A stretch of 64,000 nt of DNA from Cellulomonas timonensis (lineage in GTDB: Bacteria > Actinomycetota > Actinomycetes > Actinomycetales > Cellulomonadaceae): NCBI RefSeq assembly GCF_900046455.1, contig NZ_FCOT01000012.1, positions 248,001-312,000 on the forward strand, written 5' to 3'. The notes beneath the pieces were generated by a model, which saw only the letters and a list, made by a program, of their open reading frames with translations, was not told where the DNA came from and ran no database searches. Made by a program: the position numbers and the translations under genes. Shown here piece after piece: positions 9,336 to 18,555 of this stretch; position 1 is the first letter of the stretch; the number at the start of each line of letters is the position of its first letter.

Positions 9336-10732
9336 CCGGGCCCGGGCTGGCCCCCGCCGACGACCCCATGCGCGACGGCTCGGTGCACGGCGACATCCTG
9401 CGCGCCGACCAGGAGTCCCGCGACCACGACGCGCTCCGGCGCCAGCGGCTCCGCCGGGGCACGGCGCTGGGCCTGATCGCCCTGGGGGTGATGCTCAGCG
9501 CCCTCGTCGCCGAGCGCCCGTGGCTCACGCTGCTGGTCGGGGCGGCGGCCCTCCTCGTGGGGCTCACCCTGCGCCAGCCCGCGGCCGTGCCCGTGCTCGC
9601 CATACCCGCCCTCATCCTCATCAACCGGGTCGGCGACGAGGCAGGCGGGCTGTCCATCTCCGACCTCGTCCTGTTCGTCGCGCTGTGGCCCGCGCTGCTC
9701 CTCGGCGCCCGGCCGCTGAGCGCCCCCCTGCGGTCGATGCTGTGGGCGTCGGCGGTGTACCAGGCGCTCACCCTGTTCACAGTGGTCGCGAACCCCTACG
9801 CCGCGAACACCACCGAGTGGTTCCACTCGTGGCTGCTGATCGCCGGCGCGCTCCTGGTCGGGTGGGCGGCCGGCGCCTCGGGGCACGGGCCGCTGGCCCT
9901 CGGCCTCTACGTCGGGGCGGCGGCCTGCGTGGCCGTCGTGACCTGCTCCGCCTGGCTGATGGCGGCAGCGGACGGCAACTACGGCCCCGTCTTCCTCGGC
10001 GAGCCGCTGATGATGCACAAGAACTACCTGGGCTGCGTGCTCGCGTTCGCGGCGCTGATCGTCTACGCGCGCCCGCGCTGGCTGCGCTGGCATGACGCCT
10101 GGTGCATGGCGCTGCTGGGGCTGTTCCTGGTGGCGATCCTCGCCTCGCAGTCCCGGCAGGCGATGATCGGGCTGGCCGTGGCGGTCACTGTCGTGTCGCT
10201 GCGCCCGGACCCGACCCGGAGGCGGTCGAGGCTGGTGCTCGTCGCGGTCGTGGCGGTCACCGTCAGCGTGGTGTCGCTGGTGCGCGACCAGATCGACTCC
10301 GGCGACCTGCACAACTCCGCCAACCAGAGGCTCGCCTGGTTCGAGCAGTCGGTGGCGATCTGGCAGCAGCACCCGGTCTTCGGCGCCGGGCTGCGCTGGT
10401 GGTACACCGACCGGTTCCCCGAGCGCTTCCAGCCGCCGAACGCCGAGTTCGAGGTGCTCTCCTCGGCGGGCGCCGTCGGACTGGTGGGCTGGGTACTGCT
10501 GGTGGTGGTGTGCCTGGTGGCGCTGTGGCGGGTCGACCCGGCGTTCGGGACGCTCGCGTTCGCGATGGTGCTGATGCGCTTCACGCAGGGCCAGTTCGAC
10601 CTGTTCTGGGTCGCCGCGCAGGTCTCCATCCCGTTCGCCGTGGCAGGGGTGTGCCTCGGAGCCCAGGCGCATGCGGCCCGGGCCGCCGACCACTCCCTCG
10701 ACCCGCCACGCGCGCGAGAGGCGACGTGGTGA
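9332..10732 (+). CDS. O-antigen polymerase/ligase-like multispanning membrane protein (Wzy/WaaL superfamily)
   Basis: The 466-residue protein has about ten hydrophobic spans. The central region carries MHKNYLGC and SQSRQAMIGL. A large extracytoplasmic loop contains RLAWFEQSVAIWQQHPVFGAGLRWW. This is the pattern of the Wzy_C/O-antigen ligase family, in which a periplasmic-loop Arg/His pair acts on undecaprenyl-linked glycans. Whether it polymerises repeat units (Wzy) or ligates finished chains (WaaL-like) cannot be told from sequence. It overlaps both neighbours by 4 bp (ATGA upstream, GTGA downstream), so it is translationally coupled within the operon. Confidence 0.82.
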   Translation: MTGPGLAPADDPMRDGSVHGDILRADQESRDHDALRRQRLRRGTALGLIALGVMLSALVAERPWLTLLVGAAALLVGLTLRQPAAVPVLAIPALILINRVGDEAGGLSISDLVLFVALWPALLLGARPLSAPLRSMLWASAVYQALTLFTVVANPYAANTTEWFHSWLLIAGALLVGWAAGASGHGPLALGLYVGAAACVAVVTCSAWLMAAADGNYGPVFLGEPLMMHKNYLGCVLAFAALIVYARPRWLRWHDAWCMALLGLFLVAILASQSRQAMIGLAVAVTVVSLRPDPTRRRSRLVLVAVVAVTVSVVSLVRDQIDSGDLHNSANQRLAWFEQSVAIWQQHPVFGAGLRWWYTDRFPERFQPPNAEFEVLSSAGAVGLVGWVLLVVVCLVALWRVDPAFGTLAFAMVLMRFTQGQFDLFWVAAQVSIPFAVAGVCLGAQAHAARAADHSLDPPRAREATW

Positions 10733-11748
10733 GCCCCGTCGACGTCGCGCATGTGGTCTGCACCGCCGCGTTCGCGGGGGTGGAGCGCTACGTCGCGACC
10801 CTCGCGCAGGAGCAGGACGCACGCGGGATGCGGGTGCACGTGCTGGGCGGGGCGCCCGAGCGGATGCGCGCCGAGCTGGCGGGCACCGAGGTCCGCTGGT
10901 CGCCGGCCGCGACCCCGTGGCATGCGGTGCGCGGGCTGCTGGCCCTGCGGGGCCTGCGCCTCGTGCATGCGCATATGACGGCCGCGGAGTCGGCGGCGAT
11001 GGTGGGCGGCCGCGCCCCGATGGTCGTCACCCGGCACTTCGCGGGCCGCCGCGGCTCGAGCCCGCCCGCGCGGCTGGTGGGCCGCCTGGTGACCCGTCGG
11101 GTCGCGGACCAGGTCGCGATCAGCGCGTTTGTGGCCCAGCGCATCGAGGGCCCGTCCACGGTGATCCACCCGGGGGTGCGCCCACAACCCGCCGCCAAGC
11201 AGTCACGGGAGCCCGTGGTGCTCGTGGCCCAACGCCTGGAGGCCGAGAAACGCACCGACCTCGCCCTGCGGATGTGGGCCGCCTCCGGCCTCGCGGGCCA
11301 GGGCTGGCGGTTGCAGGTCGCCGGCGACGGGGCGCTGCTGGGCGGGCTGCGGCGCCTGGCCGCCGAGCTGGGCGTGGCCGAGTCCTGCGACTTCCTGGGC
11401 GCGCGCGCCGACATCGACGACCTCATGGCGCGGGCGGGGGTGCTCCTGGCGCCCCGGCCCGACGAGCCGTACGGGCTGTCCGTCGTGGAGGCGATGGCCC
11501 ACGGCACACCTGTGGTGGCCGCCACGGGCGGCGGCCATGACGAGACGGTCGGCGCGAGCCCGCTCGCCACGCTCGTCGACGCCACGCGGGTCGAGGACGC
11601 GGGGGCAGCCCTCGCCGCGCTGGCGCTGGATCCTGGCCGCCGCGCCGATTACGGCGAGGACCTGCGGCGCCTGCAGCGCCGCCGGTTCACCGTCGCGGCG
11701 CCCGCCGCCCGCTTGGAGGGCGTCTACCGCGCGGCGGTGCTGCCATGA
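10729..11748 (+). CDS. Glycosyltransferase family 4
   Basis: I chose GTG 10729, which overlaps the preceding stop, giving 339 residues; GTG 10726 is one codon earlier. The N-terminus AFAGVERYVATLAQEQ is the acceptor-side helix typical of GT4. The second Rossmann half begins VVLVAQRLEAEKRTDLALRMW, and EPYGLSVVEAMAHGTPVVA provides the EX7E motif. The protein is short but complete. It lies inside the overlapping polysaccharide operon and its sugar specificity is unknown. Confidence 0.86.
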   Translation: MSPVDVAHVVCTAAFAGVERYVATLAQEQDARGMRVHVLGGAPERMRAELAGTEVRWSPAATPWHAVRGLLALRGLRLVHAHMTAAESAAMVGGRAPMVVTRHFAGRRGSSPPARLVGRLVTRRVADQVAISAFVAQRIEGPSTVIHPGVRPQPAAKQSREPVVLVAQRLEAEKRTDLALRMWAASGLAGQGWRLQVAGDGALLGGLRRLAAELGVAESCDFLGARADIDDLMARAGVLLAPRPDEPYGLSVVEAMAHGTPVVAATGGGHDETVGASPLATLVDATRVEDAGAALAALALDPGRRADYGEDLRRLQRRRFTVAAPAARLEGVYRAAVLP

Positions 11749-13004
11749 CCGGGGAGGCCGCGATGACCGGGGAGCCCGCCACTGCTGAGCCCGCCCCGAC
11801 CGGCCCCGCCGCCGCGCATCCGGCCGCGCAGGGCGGCCACGACCTCGTCGTCGCATCCCTAGAGCCGTGGGATGAGGTGTGGCGCCGCAACCAGCACCTG
11901 CTCGCGGGCCTGCTCCGCGCCGACCCCGCCCTGCGGGTGCTGCTGCTCGAGCCGCCCGTCGACCCGCTGCACGACCTGCGCCGCGGGGCGCCCGCCAGCG
12001 CGGGCCGGCGCCTGCGCGCGATCGGCCCCGACGAGGGCGGGGCCCACGGCCGCCTGTGGGCGCTGCGCCCCACGAAATGGCTCCCGCGCCGGGTGGATCC
12101 GCAGGGTGACGCGCGGCGGGCCCGTAGTGTCCGGGCCGTCGCACGCCGGCTGGGGATGGCCGCGCCGCTGCTGTGGGTCAACGATCCCGCCGCTGCCACG
12201 CTGCTGGAGGTCACCGGCTGGCCGGCGCTCTACGACGTCACGGACGACTGGCTGCTCGCCTCGCGGAGCCCGCGCCAGGCGGCGATGCTGCGGGCCCATG
12301 AGCAGGTGCTGCTCGCGCGGTGCGCGGAGGTGACGGTGTGCTCCCCCGCGCTTGCCGCGACGAAGGGCGCCCGCCGGCCGGTGACGCTCGTCCCGAACGG
12401 GGTCGACGTCACGCGGTACCGCGCCCGCGCCGGTCGGCCGCCGACGCTGCCCGAGGGGCCGTGCGCCGTGTACGTCGGCACGGCGCACCCCGACCGGATG
12501 GACGTCGACCTGTGCGTCGAGGTCGCCGCGCGGCTCACCGCCACGGGCTGCGGGACGCTGGTGCTGGTGGGCCCCGTGCTGCTGGAGGGCGCCGACGTGA
12601 TGCGCCTCGAGCGCGCGGGCGCGCGCCTGCTCGGACCGCGGCCGTCCGCCCAGGTGCCCGGCTACCTCCAGCACGCCGATGTGCTGGTCGTCCCGCACGT
12701 CGTGGACGACTTCACCGACTCGCTCGACCCGCTCAAGATGTACGAGTACCTGGCGGTGGGGCGCCCTGTGGTGAGCACGCCGGTGGCCGGATTCCGCGAC
12801 CTGACCCCGTCCGCGCGGGTGCGGGTGGCCGAACGCCCGGGCTTCACCGCGGCGGTGGTCGAAGCGCTCCGCTCGGCGCCCGACGGCGGGCCGCCGACAC
12901 CGGGCGACCTGGTCCCGGTGCCGACTTGGGATCAGCGCGTGCGGGAGATGGCGCTCGTGCTCAGCCGCGTGGCCGCGACGCGAGGAGCTCCCACACGCGC
13001 GTGA
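11745..13004 (+). CDS. Glycosyltransferase (GT4-like, TuaH-type), last gene of the rightward operon
   Basis: The 419-residue product begins after a ~25-residue Ala/Pro-rich tail with DLVVASLEPWDEVWRRNQHLL, a start seen in TuaH-like transferases of surface polysaccharide loci. The middle has LYDVTDDWL and PNGVDVTRYR. The C-terminal half has YVGTAHPDRMDVDL and DSLDPLKMYEYLAVGRPVVS, the donor-binding region. ATG 11745 overlaps the previous stop by 4 bp; ATG 11763 is an alternative start. The 3' end overlaps the opposite-strand glycosyltransferase by 44 bp. Confidence 0.82.
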   Translation: MTGEAAMTGEPATAEPAPTGPAAAHPAAQGGHDLVVASLEPWDEVWRRNQHLLAGLLRADPALRVLLLEPPVDPLHDLRRGAPASAGRRLRAIGPDEGGAHGRLWALRPTKWLPRRVDPQGDARRARSVRAVARRLGMAAPLLWVNDPAAATLLEVTGWPALYDVTDDWLLASRSPRQAAMLRAHEQVLLARCAEVTVCSPALAATKGARRPVTLVPNGVDVTRYRARAGRPPTLPEGPCAVYVGTAHPDRMDVDLCVEVAARLTATGCGTLVLVGPVLLEGADVMRLERAGARLLGPRPSAQVPGYLQHADVLVVPHVVDDFTDSLDPLKMYEYLAVGRPVVSTPVAGFRDLTPSARVRVAERPGFTAAVVEALRSAPDGGPPTPGDLVPVPTWDQRVREMALVLSRVAATRGAPTRA

Positions 13005-14145
13005 TCCCGTCGGCGGTCCTGTCGATGCCGAAGCGCACCCGCACGTCCTCCCACGCCGCCCTGGCTCGCAGCCGCGCGGTGGCCGGATCGCTCAGCACCT
13101 CGTCCACTGCCCGGGCCAGGCCCGCCACATCGTGCGGCTCCACCAGCTCGCACCATGAGGAGCCGTCGGGGGTGTAGGCGATCTCCTCCACCCCGCCGCC
13201 CCGCGTCGCGACCACCGGGACGCCGCGGGCCATCGCCTCCACGATGACCTGCCCGAAGGGCTCGGGCGCTGGCGAGGCGTGCACCAGGATGCTCAGCCCG
13301 TCCAGCTCGCGCGTCGGGTCCTCGGCCCACCCGGTGAGCTCGAGCCGGTCCCCCAGGGCGAGCCGCTCGACGAGCTCACGCACCTGGGCCTCGTAGGCCC
13401 GCTCGGCGAACAGCGCGGCGCCCACCACCCGGAAGCGCGCCTTCGGGTGGCGCTCGGCCAGCGCGGCGCAGGCCTGGACGAACTCGAGCTGCCCCTTGGT
13501 GGGGCTGATCCGGCCCACCAGGCCCACCACCGCCGGGGATGGGTCGAGTCGCTCGTCGGGGTCGGCGACGAGCTGCTCGGAGGTGAGCCCCGGATGCGCG
13601 AGCGTCCACCCGCGCGGCATCGGCAGCAAGGTGCTCGCGGTGGCCCGCGAGTTCACCACCACGTGCTCGGGCCCGTGCCGCGCGGCCCAGCGGAACACCT
13701 GGGCCAGCCGCGCGGGGAGGTAGTCGTCGCTGATCCTGTCGTGCACGTGCCACACCAGCGGGATGCGGGCGAGGCGGGCGGCCGGCAGCGCCAGGAGGTC
13801 GGCCTTGAGCGAGGTCGCGTGGACCACATCCGGCCGCAGCGCCCGCAGCAGCCACGCGAGGCGCAACACGAATGGCGCCGTCCGCGCGGCCGACGCCCCA
13901 GCCCGCCACACCGAGCTCCCCGCCGTTTGGCGGTCGGTGGCGCCCAACGCCCGGGCCAGCGGCAGGACGCGCACCTTGACGCCCGCCTTCTCGAGCCGCA
14001 CCACGAGCGGACCCTGCGCGAACAGCACCACGATCACCTGCACGCGGGCGGGGTCCAGCGCGGCGCACAGCCGCACGAGCGCCAGCTCCGCGCCGCCGAG
14101 CTGGGCGGTGTGGTCCAGCACCACGACCCGCGTGGGTCGGCTCAT
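12961..14145 (-). CDS. Glycosyltransferase family 4
   Basis: From ATG 14145 the product is 394 residues (MSRPTRVVVLDHTAQLGGAE). LGGAELALVRL is the classic GT4 N-terminal motif. The C-terminal half has VGLVGRISPTKGQLEFVQAC and the EX7E motif EPFGQVIVEAMARGVPVVA. The start overlaps the stop of the upstream Wzz/kinase-like gene by 4 bp, so it is the last gene of the leftward operon. Its 3' end runs 44 bp into the end of the convergent transferase gene, and no room remains for a dedicated terminator between the two operons. Confidence 0.88.
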   Translation of the reverse strand: MSRPTRVVVLDHTAQLGGAELALVRLCAALDPARVQVIVVLFAQGPLVVRLEKAGVKVRVLPLARALGATDRQTAGSSVWRAGASAARTAPFVLRLAWLLRALRPDVVHATSLKADLLALPAARLARIPLVWHVHDRISDDYLPARLAQVFRWAARHGPEHVVVNSRATASTLLPMPRGWTLAHPGLTSEQLVADPDERLDPSPAVVGLVGRISPTKGQLEFVQACAALAERHPKARFRVVGAALFAERAYEAQVRELVERLALGDRLELTGWAEDPTRELDGLSILVHASPAPEPFGQVIVEAMARGVPVVATRGGGVEEIAYTPDGSSWCELVEPHDVAGLARAVDEVLSDPATARLRARAAWEDVRVRFGIDRTADGITRVWELLASRPRG

Positions 14146-15710
14146 GGGGTGTCCAGCAGCACCGCATCCCGCGCGCGGCCCCGCTCCCGCGCGGCATCGG
14201 CGAACGCCGTGTCCCCTGTGAACCGGTAGGTGGCGGTGTAGTCGGACCGACGCGACCCGGCCGGGCCCTCGAGCACGACGCCCAACAGTCGGGCGTTCGC
14301 CGCCCGCAGCCGGTCCGCGGACTCCTCGATGGCGGCGATCTCCGTGCGCCCGATGGTCGCCGCCAGCACGACCCCGTCGGCGTAGGCCCCGATGATCGTG
14401 GCGTCGGCGGCGACGAGCATGGGCGGCGCGTCGATGATGACCACGTCGACGCTCGCCCGCAGCTGCTCGACCAGGTCGCGCACGATGTCGCTCGCGAGGA
14501 AGTCGGCGGGGTCGAGCTCGGTGCGCAGTGCGGGCAGCACGCGCAGATGCGGGATGTGGGTGGGCTCCGGCGAGTGGTCGCCCAGATCCACCTCCATCCC
14601 GTCGCGCCAGCCCGCGTCGCCCTCCGCGGCGGGCAGCAGCGCGTTCAGCCGCGGCTGGCGCAGGTCGCCCGAGAGCGCCACCACGCTGCGCCCGCTCAAC
14701 GCCCACGACGCGGCCAAGTTCGCGGCGATGAAGCTGCGGGGCGCGTCCAGGTCGGCGGCCGTCACCACGATCACCATGCCCGGGCTGCCCTCGACCGCCG
14801 CCTGCACGGCGGTGCGCAGCTCGCGGACCGACTGGGTGTATGGCGTGGCGGTGCGGATCGCCACGGGCAGGTCGCCGCTGCGCGCATGCTCCCGGTGCGC
14901 CGCCTGCGTGCCAGTGAGCCGCGCCAGCACCGGGGAGCCCGACGCGCGCCGGGCTCCGCCCACGGTGCGCAGCTTGGTGTCCAGCGTGCGCCGGGCGATG
15001 GCGAGCCCGATGCCGAGCAGCAGGCCGCCGAGCAGCGCGACCAGGTAGATCAACGACGGCGGCAGGCTGGTGAGCCGGGCGGTGACGGCGTTCTGCCGGA
15101 TCGACGACGGCGCCGCGATGAGCTGGGCCTGCGACACCTGCGCCGCGAGCGTCTGGTACTGGTCCATGCTCGCGGCGTACTGCGCCTCGATCAGCCCGTC
15201 GGCGGCCTCGGCGGCGCGGGTGGCGTTGACCGCCGCCTGCCGCTGGGCGATCGACTCCCCCAGCACGGCGAGCCGCTCCTGCATCGAGGCGACGCCGCTG
15301 TCGAACTGGGCCTGCAGGGCCGCGACGTAGGCGCCCGCGACGGCGTTCGCGATCTCGACGCTGTCGGTTGCCGAGCTGCTCGACGCGTCGACAGTCACCC
15401 GGTCGGCGATGTCGCGCAGATATCCGCCCGTGACGTGCCGGGCGAGGTCGTCGGCCCTCGCGCCCTGCCCCAGCGCCTGGGCGGCGACGGCGGTCACCGC
15501 CGGGCTCGTGGTCAGGCTGGGGTCCGTGTCGAGCCGCACGCCGGCGGCAGTGAGGGTCTCCGCATCGACGAGCTGCACGGTGGCAGTGGCCACGTGCACG
15601 GGGACCTGGCGTTCCAGGTACCACCATGCGCCGACGATGGTCGCGGCGACCGCGACCAGGACGAGCCAGCGGCTGAACCAGATCGTGCGGAACAGCTCCT
15701 GCAGTGTCAT
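14142..15710 (-). CDS. Polysaccharide co-polymerase (Wzz domain) with degenerate BY-kinase-like domain
   Basis: The 522-residue protein has a first membrane span at about residues 13-30, an extracytoplasmic Wzz-type coiled region, and a second span near 218-238. A cytoplasmic P-loop domain of the CpsD/Wzc BY-kinase family follows. The normal Walker A (GxGKST) is replaced by TAADLDAPRSFIAANLA, with no lysine, and Walker A' reads ALSGDLRQP rather than LLIDADLRRP. Walker B is intact (VDVVIIDAPPML). The C-terminal tail lacks a clear tyrosine cluster. It should regulate chain length, probably without kinase activity. The start ATG 15710 is preceded by AGGAAGG; the stop overlaps the next gene. Confidence 0.8.
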   Translation of the reverse strand: MTLQELFRTIWFSRWLVLVAVAATIVGAWWYLERQVPVHVATATVQLVDAETLTAAGVRLDTDPSLTTSPAVTAVAAQALGQGARADDLARHVTGGYLRDIADRVTVDASSSSATDSVEIANAVAGAYVAALQAQFDSGVASMQERLAVLGESIAQRQAAVNATRAAEAADGLIEAQYAASMDQYQTLAAQVSQAQLIAAPSSIRQNAVTARLTSLPPSLIYLVALLGGLLLGIGLAIARRTLDTKLRTVGGARRASGSPVLARLTGTQAAHREHARSGDLPVAIRTATPYTQSVRELRTAVQAAVEGSPGMVIVVTAADLDAPRSFIAANLAASWALSGRSVVALSGDLRQPRLNALLPAAEGDAGWRDGMEVDLGDHSPEPTHIPHLRVLPALRTELDPADFLASDIVRDLVEQLRASVDVVIIDAPPMLVAADATIIGAYADGVVLAATIGRTEIAAIEESADRLRAANARLLGVVLEGPAGSRRSDYTATYRFTGDTAFADAARERGRARDAVLLDTP

Positions 15711-15741
15711 GGGGCACCTTCCTGGGATGACGGGCACACAT

Positions 15742-16869
15742 TCACAGCTGGCACAGCTCCTCCTCGACCACGGCCCGCAACCGGGCGACGAAACGGGGCG
15801 CGGCGAACGCGTCGGCGTGGTCCCGCAGGGCGCCCGCGGACCATGGGCGGCGCAGCGCGCGCTCGACGGCGCGCGCCACCTGGTCGGGCTCGGGCGCGTC
15901 GAAGAACTCACCGGTGACCTGCTCCACGACGGTGTCGAGGTAACCGCCGTCGCGGAGCACCACCGCGGGCCGGCCGAATGCGGCGGCCTCGAGCGGGCAC
16001 AGGCCGTAGTCCTCGAAGGACGCCGCCACGAGCGCCGAGCAGCTCTGGTACAGCCACCTCAGCTCGGCGTCGGTGACCCGTCCGAGCAGCCGCGCGCCGG
16101 GCGTCGCACGCGCGAGCCCCTCCAGCCGGCCGCGGTCTGGCCCGTCGCCCACCACCACGAGCCGGACGCCGCCGAGCCGCTGCGCCGCGCGCAGCACCAC
16201 GTCCACGTTCTTGTACGGGAGCAGCCGCGCGACGCAGAGCAGGAACCCGGCCTCGATGCCGGGCGCCGGCTCCGCTGGCCCGTCGGGCAGCAGCGCGGGG
16301 GGCGGGGGCAGCACCTCGGCGTCGATCCCGTACACCTCGCGCACGGAGCGCGCGGTCACGGACGAGTTCGCGAGATACCTGTCCGCGCTGAGCGCGGCAC
16401 GGCGGTCCCAGGCGCGGAGAGAGGGCGAGAGCATCTCCAGCGAGCGCGCCGCGACCCAGCCGCGCACGCCCTTCCGGGTGCGTTCCGAGCCGAGGTACCT
16501 GTCGGACTGGTAGAGCCAGCGCGCGGGCGCATGGCAGTAGACGACCTTGCGCCCGGTCGAGCGGAAGCCGTGCGCCCAGCCCGTGGAACTCGCCAGCAGC
16601 ACCTCCGAGTCGATCGGCGGCGTGGCGGACACCGCCGACGCGAGGAACGGCAGCGCGAGCCGGTGGTGGCGCCGCACCACCCCGAACCGGTCGAGGCGCG
16701 TGGTCCTCAGGTCCATCGCCCCGAACTCCGGGAACGTCCCCTCCGGGTCGTAGAGCGAGGTGTGCATCGGCGCGCCGGGGAAGCCCTCCGCCATCGCCAG
16801 GGCCACCCGCTCGGCGCCGCCGCGCTGCGTCGCGTAGTCGTGGGCCAGCGCCACCCGGTCAGCGCCCAC
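15742..16869 (-). CDS. Glycosyltransferase family 4
   Basis: The 375-residue protein starts ALAHDYATQRGGAERVALAM, the GT4 family opening with the Gly-Gly-Ala-Glu acceptor loop, and has LLCVARLLPYKNVDVVLRAA at the start of the donor domain. The acidic motif reads EDYGLCPLEAAAFGRPAVV. The start lies 11 bp inside the end of the upstream sugar-transferase gene, so the two are cotranscribed. In many exopolysaccharide loci the enzyme next to the initiating transferase adds the second sugar; that role here is inference. Confidence 0.88.
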   Translation of the reverse strand: MGADRVALAHDYATQRGGAERVALAMAEGFPGAPMHTSLYDPEGTFPEFGAMDLRTTRLDRFGVVRRHHRLALPFLASAVSATPPIDSEVLLASSTGWAHGFRSTGRKVVYCHAPARWLYQSDRYLGSERTRKGVRGWVAARSLEMLSPSLRAWDRRAALSADRYLANSSVTARSVREVYGIDAEVLPPPPALLPDGPAEPAPGIEAGFLLCVARLLPYKNVDVVLRAAQRLGGVRLVVVGDGPDRGRLEGLARATPGARLLGRVTDAELRWLYQSCSALVAASFEDYGLCPLEAAAFGRPAVVLRDGGYLDTVVEQVTGEFFDAPEPDQVARAVERALRRPWSAGALRDHADAFAAPRFVARLRAVVEEELCQL

Positions 16870-18400
16870 CGCGCCCGCTCACGACCACGTTGACGGTCTT
16901 CCACATGATCATGAGGTCGAGGGCGATTGACCAGTTCTCGACGTATCGCAGGTCGAGCTTCACCGCCTCCTTCCACGGGAGGTCGGTGCGCCCGCTGATC
17001 TGCCACAGGCCCGTGAGGCCCGGTTTGACGAGCAGCCGCCGGCCCACCGAGTCGCCGTACTGGGCGACCTCGTGGGGCAGCGGCGGCCGAGGCCCGACCA
17101 GGGCCATCTCCCCGCGCAGCACGTTGAGGAGCTGCGGCAGCTCGTCGATCGAGTGCTTGCGCAGGAACCGTCCCACCCGGGTGACGCGCGGGTCGTCGTC
17201 CAGCTTGAACAGCGGGCCGTCCGCCTGGTTGTCGAGGCGCAGGCCCGCCTGCTGGGCCTCGGCGTCCACGACCATGCTGCGGAACTTCAGCATCGTGAAG
17301 GTGCGGCCGCCCTTCCCCACCCGGGTCTGGTGGAAGAGCGCCGGCCCAGGGCTGGTCACCCGGACGACCACCGCCACGACGAGCAGCACGGGCGTCAGCA
17401 CCACCAGCGCCCCGACGGCGCTGCCCAGGTCGAACATGCGCTTGAGCGTGACCCGGGGGCCGCGCGACTCGGCGCGGCGCACGTGGATAAGGGAGAGGCC
17501 GGCAGTCGGCTCGAGCATCACCCGGGGGCCGAAGACCTCGACGAGCCCTGGCGCCACCACCAGGCTGGCGCCGGTGCGCTCCAGCGCCCAGGAGAGCCGG
17601 CGCAACGCCTGCCCGGTGAGGTCCGAGCCGGCGACGATGACCACGTCGAAGTCGCCGTCGACCACCACCTGCGGGATGTCCGACAACGACCCGAGCACCG
17701 GCACCCCGACCTCGGGGCCGGGGACGGCGAGTGCCGGCACGCACAGGCCGGCGATCTGGTAGCCGTGCTGTGGCGCGGCCCGGAGGTCCGCGACGAGCCG
17801 GTCGATCGCCGCGACGTCGCCCACCACGAGGGTGCGGCGCATCGCCTCCCCGCCGCTGCGGCGCCGGTGCAGCCCGCGCCGGTTGAGATGCCGGGCCCCG
17901 GCCAGGGCCCCCATCATCAGCGGCAGCGCGCCGAAGACGACGGTGCGCGGCACCTCGGCGTCGAAGCCGACGGCGAACAGCGCGAGCGTCGCGGCGGTGA
18001 GCACCCCGGCGCGCAGCACCGCCTGGAACTCCAAGGGCCCGTCGCCCAGGTTCGCGCGCTCGTACCCGCGCTCGACGCCGACCATGACCACGAAGAGCAG
18101 CCCGATCGACGCCCCCCAGCCCAACTGGAGCAGGCTCACCCCGTGCATCACGAACAGCAGGGCCGTGGGGATGGACAGGCACAGCAGCAGGTCCCGCGCC
18201 ATGGTCGACCACTGGTACGCGGTCTGCTGCTCGCGCCAGCTCAATCCGGAGCCGGCGGTGGCGCTGCGCCTGACGCGGCGGATGAACGGCTGGCTCGACG
18301 CCCAGGACACGCGTGGGCCGGCAGCGGGCCGGCGGCGTTCCTCGGTGGCGGTGTCTGCGGTCCGTGGTGGTGGCACGTCCCGGTCGTCGATCAAGCTCAT
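16859..18400 (-). CDS. Initiating undecaprenyl-phosphate sugar-1-P transferase (WbaP/CpsE-type)
   Basis: The 513-residue protein has four to five N-terminal spans, a central Rossmann-like region, and a further span followed by the catalytic bacterial sugar-transferase domain. Diagnostic features are KRMFDLGSAVGALVV, FHQTRVGKGGRTFTMLKFRSM, HSIDELPQLLNVLRGEMALV and LVKPGLTGLWQISGR. These enzymes transfer a sugar-1-phosphate, often glucose or galactose, to undecaprenyl phosphate and start repeat-unit synthesis. It is the first gene of the leftward polysaccharide operon, behind an AT-richer promoter region. The sugar cannot be assigned. Confidence 0.92.
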   Translation of the reverse strand: MSLIDDRDVPPPRTADTATEERRRPAAGPRVSWASSQPFIRRVRRSATAGSGLSWREQQTAYQWSTMARDLLLCLSIPTALLFVMHGVSLLQLGWGASIGLLFVVMVGVERGYERANLGDGPLEFQAVLRAGVLTAATLALFAVGFDAEVPRTVVFGALPLMMGALAGARHLNRRGLHRRRSGGEAMRRTLVVGDVAAIDRLVADLRAAPQHGYQIAGLCVPALAVPGPEVGVPVLGSLSDIPQVVVDGDFDVVIVAGSDLTGQALRRLSWALERTGASLVVAPGLVEVFGPRVMLEPTAGLSLIHVRRAESRGPRVTLKRMFDLGSAVGALVVLTPVLLVVAVVVRVTSPGPALFHQTRVGKGGRTFTMLKFRSMVVDAEAQQAGLRLDNQADGPLFKLDDDPRVTRVGRFLRKHSIDELPQLLNVLRGEMALVGPRPPLPHEVAQYGDSVGRRLLVKPGLTGLWQISGRTDLPWKEAVKLDLRYVENWSIALDLMIMWKTVNVVVSGRGGR

Positions 18401-18432
18401 GCGTCGCCCCCCAGCAGATGATGTGCCTTGAG

Positions 18433-18461
18433 GGTATATGGCCCGATTCGATCATGTAACA
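18433..18461 (-). promoter_or_regulatory. Candidate promoter of the leftward polysaccharide operon
   Basis: On the minus strand a TGTTAC hexamer (18456-18461) and a TATACC hexamer (18433-18438) are separated by 17 bp. They lie in the only clearly AT-enriched patch between pth and the sugar-transferase gene, about 33 bp upstream of its ATG. The spacing fits a housekeeping sigma factor. This is pattern recognition only. Confidence 0.4.
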
Positions 18462-18555
18462 CCGAGTTGCCCGAATTCACCCCATTTGCTCGGCGAGTCG
18501 GTCGGCGCGGCGCATCCTGCGCCCTCCGGAACCCTCGCGCGACGGGGCGGGCCGG

